From an uncultured Eubacteriales bacterium (GTDB lineage Bacteria; Bacillota; Clostridia; Oscillospirales; Butyricicoccaceae), in NCBI GenBank assembly GCA_934675045.1, contig CAKUPI010000054.1:1-9665 (forward strand): a DNA stretch of 9,665 nucleotides, read 5' to 3'. Made by a program: the position numbers and the translations under genes. The notes under the pieces are model-generated. The model did no database searches. It was not told where the DNA came from and saw only the letters and a list, made by a program, of their open reading frames with translations. This document shows, in pieces, positions 6,120 to 9,665 of this stretch. Each line of letters starts with the position of its first letter. The first letter of the stretch is position 1.

Positions 6120-6890
6120 ATGAAGATGAAACAGAACCCAAGCTTTTTCCGAAGAGCGGCCGACTTTGCGCAGGACAAAGGATTTTACATAATCCTTGCC
6201 CTGTGCGCCGTGGCCATAGGTATCTCGGGTTATGTACTGTTTTTTACCGGCGGCAGCCAAAACGACATTCCGCAGCCGCACACCACAGCCTCTTCGCCGG
6301 GCGAGCTGAAAGTGCCGGACGGGGGAAAAGCTCCCGAGCCGGTGCGGCAGCCGGACGCGCCCGAGGCGGGGAAGCAGCCAAAAGCGCCGAGCCTTCCGGA
6401 AACGCCCCGGGCGCCGGACAAAGCCGAAGCCCTGCTGCGGCCGGCAAACAAACCGGTCAATGTTCCCGTCAGCGAAAAGGCCGTTGCGCTCCCGGTCGGC
6501 GGGGAGATGATCCGCGCGTTTTCCGGGCAGGAGCTGGTGTATGACGACACGATGGCCGACTGGCGCGTTCACGGCGGGGCCGACTTCGCCTGTATGGAGG
6601 GCGAGCAGGTTTTTGCCATGATGGACGGAGAAGTCAGCGCCATTTACACCGACGAAATGTGGGGCAGCTGCGTCAGCCTCCGGCACGACGGCGGCGCGGT
6701 CAGCACCTATTGCGGCCTGATGAAGAACGCCACGCTGAAAGAGGGCATGAAGGTGAAGTCGGGCGACGTCATCGGCGGCGCCGGCGGCGGTATCGCCTGC
6801 GAAAGCGCGCAGCCCATGCACATTCACGTCGTCCTCACCCGCGACGGCGAAAGCGTCGACCCCATGAGCCTGTTTGCGAAAGAATCCTGA
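6120..6890 (+). CDS. spoIIQ: SpoIIQ-type forespore engulfment protein with a LytM (M23) domain
   Basis: A 256-residue protein: short basic cytosolic tail, one membrane segment (22-43), a Pro/Ala/Lys-rich linker (about 46-120) and a LytM/M23 domain (about 121-252). Next to spoIID this points to SpoIIQ, the forespore half of the SpoIIQ-SpoIIIAH channel that zips the two membranes together during engulfment. The metal ligands of M23 endopeptidases are intact: H151 and D155 in HGGAD, and H236 in the HxH pair H234/H236. The usual YxHL motif, however, reads YCGL (197-200) with Gly in place of His, so enzyme activity is doubtful. GGAGGTG (6111-6117) lies only 4 bases (counted from GGAGG) before ATG 6120 and 10 before the in-frame ATG 6126, so the start may be either. 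B. subtilis SpoIIQ has also lost key LytM residues, while clostridial forms keep the metal site. A generic M23 peptidase is the alternative. A terminator follows at once. Confidence 0.85.
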   Translation: MKMKQNPSFFRRAADFAQDKGFYIILALCAVAIGISGYVLFFTGGSQNDIPQPHTTASSPGELKVPDGGKAPEPVRQPDAPEAGKQPKAPSLPETPRAPDKAEALLRPANKPVNVPVSEKAVALPVGGEMIRAFSGQELVYDDTMADWRVHGGADFACMEGEQVFAMMDGEVSAIYTDEMWGSCVSLRHDGGAVSTYCGLMKNATLKEGMKVKSGDVIGGAGGGIACESAQPMHIHVVLTRDGESVDPMSLFAKES

Positions 6891-6905
6891 AATGCGCCAT
6901 GAAAA

Positions 6906-6944
6906 GGGCGGCAACCCCATGCTTGGGTTGCCGCCCGGTTTTTT
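6906..6944 (+). terminator. Bidirectional terminator between the spoIIQ-type gene and the TPR gene
   Basis: A perfect 12-bp stem (6906-6917 with 6925-6936, GGGCGGCAACCC) closes on a 7-base loop and is followed by six T at 6939-6944. On the minus strand the same stem is followed by TTTT (complement of 6902-6905). It can therefore also stop transcription arriving from the convergent TPR gene that ends at 7007. Confidence 0.92.
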
Positions 6945-7006
6945 GTTTGAGGGAAAAACCGCCGCTTTGCCCGCCGGACGGGCATACAGCGCCGCGCGCC
7001 CGGCGA

Positions 7007-7735
7007 TCAGAAGCTCCGCCCGCAGTGGGGACAGACAGAGAAGCCGCCGCCCGAGGCAACGGCCCGGGGGCCAAGGCCGGTCAAATCGTAGGTGTATTCA
7101 TACAGCCTTGAGGGCAGGGAGCTGCCGCCGAGCGCGATCACGCGAATACGGTAGACGGCGCTGTTGGTCAGAGAAAGGGGGGCGGTATAGCGCGCCGAGG
7201 AAAGGTCGGGCACGCTGCCGTCAAGGGTGTAGTAATACGAAAGGCCCGGTTCGGCGGTGATGCGGAAAAGCACCGGCCGGGAATAGACGCCGGGGGCGGG
7301 GGAGGCCTGCACCGTGGGGCGCAGCGAGCCGATGCGCAGACCGGCCACGCCGCTTCCGGCGCCGTTGAGAGCCTGAACGGCATCCGACAATCGGCCCTGC
7401 CCGACGAGCAGCGAGGAAAGCTCGGTGTAAAAAGCCGCGTTGGAGGGAAGGTATGCGATGCCCTCGCGCAGAAGCTCCTCCGCACGGGTGTTTTTGAACT
7501 GGCGGCGCAAGAGCGCCGTCAGGTGCAGGCGCGCCTGGACGCTGTAAGGGTTCAAGGTGAGCGCCTGCTCGTAAAAATAGGCGGCGCGGCTCTGGCGGCC
7601 CTTCTGTTCGGCGCGCAGTCCCAGAGACAGGAGAAGCTCCGATGAAGAATCGGGCGCAAACATCAGCACATACAGCCCGACGCAGACAAGCGTCAGCGTC
7701 AGCGCCACGCAGAAAGCCGCCGTGAGCTTTTTCAA
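7007..7735 (-). CDS. Membrane-anchored TPR protein with chitobiase-type C-terminal domain and terminal CPHCG motif
   Basis: A 242-residue protein. An N-terminal hydrophobic anchor (about 5-26) looks uncleaved. TPR-like helical repeats follow at about 34-123 (motifs AAYFYEQALTLNP at 51-63 and AEELLREGIAYLPSNAAFY at 85-103). A beta domain at about 140-217 matches the CHB_HEX_C (PF13290-like) pattern: SPAPGVYSRPVLF, then YYYTLDGSVPD (167-177) and an A-R-Y-T-A-P-L stretch (181-187). The extreme C-terminus is CPHCGRSF, a zinc-knuckle half with no partner CxxC in the chain. Such domains are read as protein or glycan binding outside the cell; the role here is unknown. The start is TTG at 7735, giving MKKL and an AGGGG nine bases upstream; no ATG fits better. 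It follows the DUF1624-type gene after 62 bases and has its own promoter candidate. Confidence 0.85.
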   Translation of the reverse strand: MKKLTAAFCVALTLTLVCVGLYVLMFAPDSSSELLLSLGLRAEQKGRQSRAAYFYEQALTLNPYSVQARLHLTALLRRQFKNTRAEELLREGIAYLPSNAAFYTELSSLLVGQGRLSDAVQALNGAGSGVAGLRIGSLRPTVQASPAPGVYSRPVLFRITAEPGLSYYYTLDGSVPDLSSARYTAPLSLTNSAVYRIRVIALGGSSLPSRLYEYTYDLTGLGPRAVASGGGFSVCPHCGRSF

Positions 7736-7765
7736 CCTTTTTCGCCCCTCTCCGCCGTACTCTGT

Positions 7766-7794
7766 TTAGTATGGCCGGAAAAAGGGGCTGTCAA
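7766..7794 (-). promoter_or_regulatory. Candidate promoter of the TPR gene
   Basis: A consensus -35 box TTGACA (complement of 7789-7794) is followed after 17 bases by TACTAA (complement of 7766-7771), a three-of-six -10 box. The -35 lies only 3 bases past the stop of the upstream gene. No terminator is seen between the two genes, so read-through from ychF is also possible. Confidence 0.5.
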
Positions 7795-7797
7795 TCA

Positions 7798-8514
7798 TCA
7801 AAAAAGGCGGTGAAGCACAAATAAAATCGCGTAGGTCAGGCCGAGCAAGACGGGCTGATGCGCAATGTAAATGATCAGGGTATGCTTGCCGCAGGCTTCC
7901 AAAAAGGGCAGGCGCAGCCGGTAAAACCAGCCCGGAAGCCGGCCGCGTGCGACCGTGTCGCCCAGCCAAACACCGAAGAAATACATGAAAATCCACGGCA
8001 GGATGGGGAAGTAGTCGGTCGAGGAAAAAGAAGGGCTGCGCAGGCCGAGCGCCCACAGATGCTCAAAGGGGAAGGTGCGATCGAGCAGAAAATAGGCGGC
8101 AAAAAAGGGAACAAGCCACAGCCAGCCAAAGCGCAGGGTTTTGTCGATCAGCAGGCGGAGAAGCTCGAAGATCAGGGCGGCGCAGCCGAGAAAATGCAAA
8201 ATGCCGAAGCGCACATAGGCGTCGGGGTTAAAAAGGTAGGTGGCCAGCGAGACCAGCAGGGCGCACAGCAGAATCTTGACGCCGCGGCGCAGGTTATTGT
8301 GCGAAAACGTGCTTGAAGCGCCCGAGATGGCAATGAAAACCGAGGCGAAAAAAGGCTGCAACACGTTGAGCAGCGGGTTGTAGATGAGCGAAGGGGGAGC
8401 AATGCCGAACAAAACCAGATTGTAGCCGAAATGGTAGGCCACCATCAGCAGAATGGACAGCCCCCGCAGCGCGTCGAGCGCATAATAGCGGCTTTTTTGG
8501 GGAGCGGTGCTCAT
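7798..8514 (-). CDS. HGSNAT/DUF1624-family multi-pass membrane protein
   Basis: A 238-residue protein with about seven membrane segments, matching the bacterial DUF1624 family (heparan-alpha-glucosaminide N-acetyltransferase catalytic-domain-like). Landmarks: ALDALRGLSILLMVAYHFGY (12-31), FIAISGAS (60-67), YVRFGILHFLG (100-110, His at 107), DYFPILPWIFMYFFGVWLG (167-185) and GKHTLIIYIAHQPVL (209-223). The human relative passes an acetyl group across the lysosomal membrane to a sugar using a conserved His; substrate and activity of the bacterial form are not known. The start is the ATG at 8514, which overlaps the ychF stop in ATGA; no ribosome binding site is visible, so translation probably depends on ribosomes finishing ychF. 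The frame remains open upstream to 8616, but that part lies inside ychF and is not used. It belongs to the ychF transcription unit. Confidence 0.92.
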   Translation of the reverse strand: MSTAPQKSRYYALDALRGLSILLMVAYHFGYNLVLFGIAPPSLIYNPLLNVLQPFFASVFIAISGASSTFSHNNLRRGVKILLCALLVSLATYLFNPDAYVRFGILHFLGCAALIFELLRLLIDKTLRFGWLWLVPFFAAYFLLDRTFPFEHLWALGLRSPSFSSTDYFPILPWIFMYFFGVWLGDTVARGRLPGWFYRLRLPFLEACGKHTLIIYIAHQPVLLGLTYAILFVLHRLF

Positions 8515-9608
8515 ACGTTGAAGCGGAAGAGAACGACGTCGCCATCCTGCATGACATACTCCTTGCCCTCTGAGCGGACGAGGCCCTTTTCGCGGGCGGC
8601 GGCAAAGCTGCCGCATTCCACCAGCGTCTCAAAGGGGACGACCTCGGCACGGATAAAGCCGCGTTCAAAATCGCTGTGAATCTTTCCGGCCGCCTGCGGA
8701 GCGCGGGTGCCGCGCGCAATGGTCCAGGCGCGGACCTCCGGCTCGCCGGCCGTCAGATATGAGATCAGTCCCAGACGGTGGTAGCACAGGGTGATCAGCC
8801 GGTCCAGACCCGACTCGCTAAAGCCGAGCTCGGAAAGGAAAAGCGCCTTTTCCTCGCCGGACATTTCGGCGATATCGGCTTCGAGGCTGGCACAGATGGG
8901 CAGAACGTCGCTCTGTTCGCCTTCGGCAATCTCGCACACGGCGCGGTAGCGTTCATTTTGCGAATATTCGCCGCTCAGCGAGCTTTCGTCCATGTTGGCA
9001 GCGTAGATGACCGGCTTGCCCGAAAGCAGGTCGGCGCTTTGCAGCCAGGCAGCCTCCTCGTCGCTGTCGGTTTCAAAGGTGCGGGCCGGCTCGCCGCGCT
9101 GCAAATGCTCCAGCAGCGCGCGCAGGAAAGCGGCTTCGGCCGCATGCTTTTTGTCGCCCTTGGCCAGCTTTTCCGCCTTGTCAATGCGCTTTTCCAGCAC
9201 CTCGACGTCGGACAGAATGAGCTCTAAATTGATGGTTTCGATGTCGCGGCGCGGGTCGACAGACCCGTCGACGTGGATGATGTTGGGGTCGTCAAAGCAG
9301 CGGACAACGTGGACAATGACGTCGACCTGCCGGATGTGGGACAAAAATTTATTGCCCAGCCCTTCACCGCGCGAGGCGCCTTTGACAAGGCCGGCAATAT
9401 CGACAAACTCCAAAATGGCGGGTGTGATTTTCTTGGGATTGTAAATGGCGGCCAGCGCGTCAAGGCGTTTGTCAGGCACACTGACGACGCCAACGTTGGG
9501 GTCGATGGTGCAGAAGGGGTAGTTGGCCGACTGCGCCTTGAGGTTGGTCAGCGCGTTAAAAAGGGTGCTTTTGCCCACATTGGGCAGCCCCACGATACCT
9601 AATTTCAT
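8511..9608 (-). CDS. ychF: Redox-responsive P-loop ATPase/GTPase YchF
   Basis: A 365-residue universal Obg-family P-loop protein (OLA1 in eukaryotes) that binds ribosomes and hydrolyses ATP rather than GTP. It is cytosolic and linked to stress responses and translation. Walker A GLPNVGKS is at 7-14, the switch-1 Thr in PFCTIDPN (31-38), G3 DIAGLVKGAS at 70-79, and the altered G4 motif NMDE at 205-208 in place of NKxD, the signature that explains ATP preference. A helical insert spans about 130-200. The TGS domain covers about 282-365, with ARGTRAPQAAGKIHSDFERG (298-317) and the family-typical FRFNV end. The start is placed at ATG 9608 (MKLGIVGLPN, the family N-terminus) with AAGGAG 12 bases upstream, rather long. 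A TTG at 9635 is in frame but would add a non-family extension. The gene is head of an operon with the membrane protein downstream. No clear promoter is visible in the last 57 bases. Confidence 0.98.
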   Translation of the reverse strand: MKLGIVGLPNVGKSTLFNALTNLKAQSANYPFCTIDPNVGVVSVPDKRLDALAAIYNPKKITPAILEFVDIAGLVKGASRGEGLGNKFLSHIRQVDVIVHVVRCFDDPNIIHVDGSVDPRRDIETINLELILSDVEVLEKRIDKAEKLAKGDKKHAAEAAFLRALLEHLQRGEPARTFETDSDEEAAWLQSADLLSGKPVIYAANMDESSLSGEYSQNERYRAVCEIAEGEQSDVLPICASLEADIAEMSGEEKALFLSELGFSESGLDRLITLCYHRLGLISYLTAGEPEVRAWTIARGTRAPQAAGKIHSDFERGFIRAEVVPFETLVECGSFAAAREKGLVRSEGKEYVMQDGDVVLFRFNV

Positions 9609-9665
9609 AGTTTTCTCTATCTCCTTATTTTTCAAGGGTTTTCGGCACTTGAACGGCGCTTACTG

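Noticed and set aside
8778..9227. Long plus-strand open frame opposite ychF
   Set aside because: ychF is certain from all its motifs and the opposite frame has no initiation signal; it is a shadow.
9609..9665. Promoter or partial gene at the right edge
   Set aside because: Only the ychF ribosome binding site is visible; no convincing -10/-35 pair and too little sequence to judge any gene beyond.

Overview
The window looks like chromosomal DNA from a GC-rich, endospore-forming member of the Firmicutes (class Clostridia, Oscillospiraceae-like). Two sporulation genes for the forespore engulfment machinery (spoIID and a spoIIQ-type M23 gene) point to a spore former. Strong AGGAGG-type ribosome binding sites, GTG/TTG starts and short GC-rich hairpin terminators with T-runs fit the same group. 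The exact taxon is an inference; nothing in the window fixes it. Coding density is high and no gene-free stretch exceeds 300 bases. The longest gap, 144-376, holds only a promoter candidate. No mobile element, CRISPR array, tRNA or rRNA is visible.

Left part (1-2660, all + strand): the last 24 codons of what looks like a peptide ABC-transporter ATPase end at 74 and are followed by a near-perfect terminator. Then come a classical short-chain dehydrogenase with its own promoter, and a two-gene unit made of a short NfeD-family membrane protein and a stomatin/SPFH protein. That unit has a very good sigma-A promoter and its own terminator. NfeD/SPFH pairs organise membrane microdomains in many bacteria.

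Middle (2667-4927, - strand): a class I PLP aminotransferase converges on the SPFH gene with back-to-back terminators. It has a textbook promoter and a perfect 9-9-9 inverted repeat in its leader. Upstream lies an unnamed protein with about eight membrane segments, divergent from spoIID across an AT-rich 90-bp promoter region.

Sporulation part (5018-6944, + strand): spoIID (peptidoglycan lytic transglycosylase, mother cell) and a spoIIQ-type gene (membrane-anchored LytM domain, forespore) lie head to tail, closed by a strong bidirectional terminator. SpoIID keeps the catalytic Glu and a His/Cys set spaced as in the zinc site of the C. difficile enzyme. The SpoIIQ-like protein keeps the metal-binding residues but lacks the His of the usual YxHL motif.

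Right part (7007-9608, - strand): ychF (universal P-loop ATPase/GTPase), an HGSNAT/DUF1624-type membrane protein that overlaps it by 4 bases (ATGA) with no ribosome binding site of its own, and a lipoprotein-like TPR protein with a chitobiase-type C-terminal domain that ends in a lone CPHCG motif.

I see no clear new defence or mobile system. The items most worth a second look are the duplicated nfeD start site, the inverted repeat ahead of the aminotransferase, the odd TPR/CHB_HEX_C/CPHCG protein, and the unnamed membrane protein divergent from spoIID.
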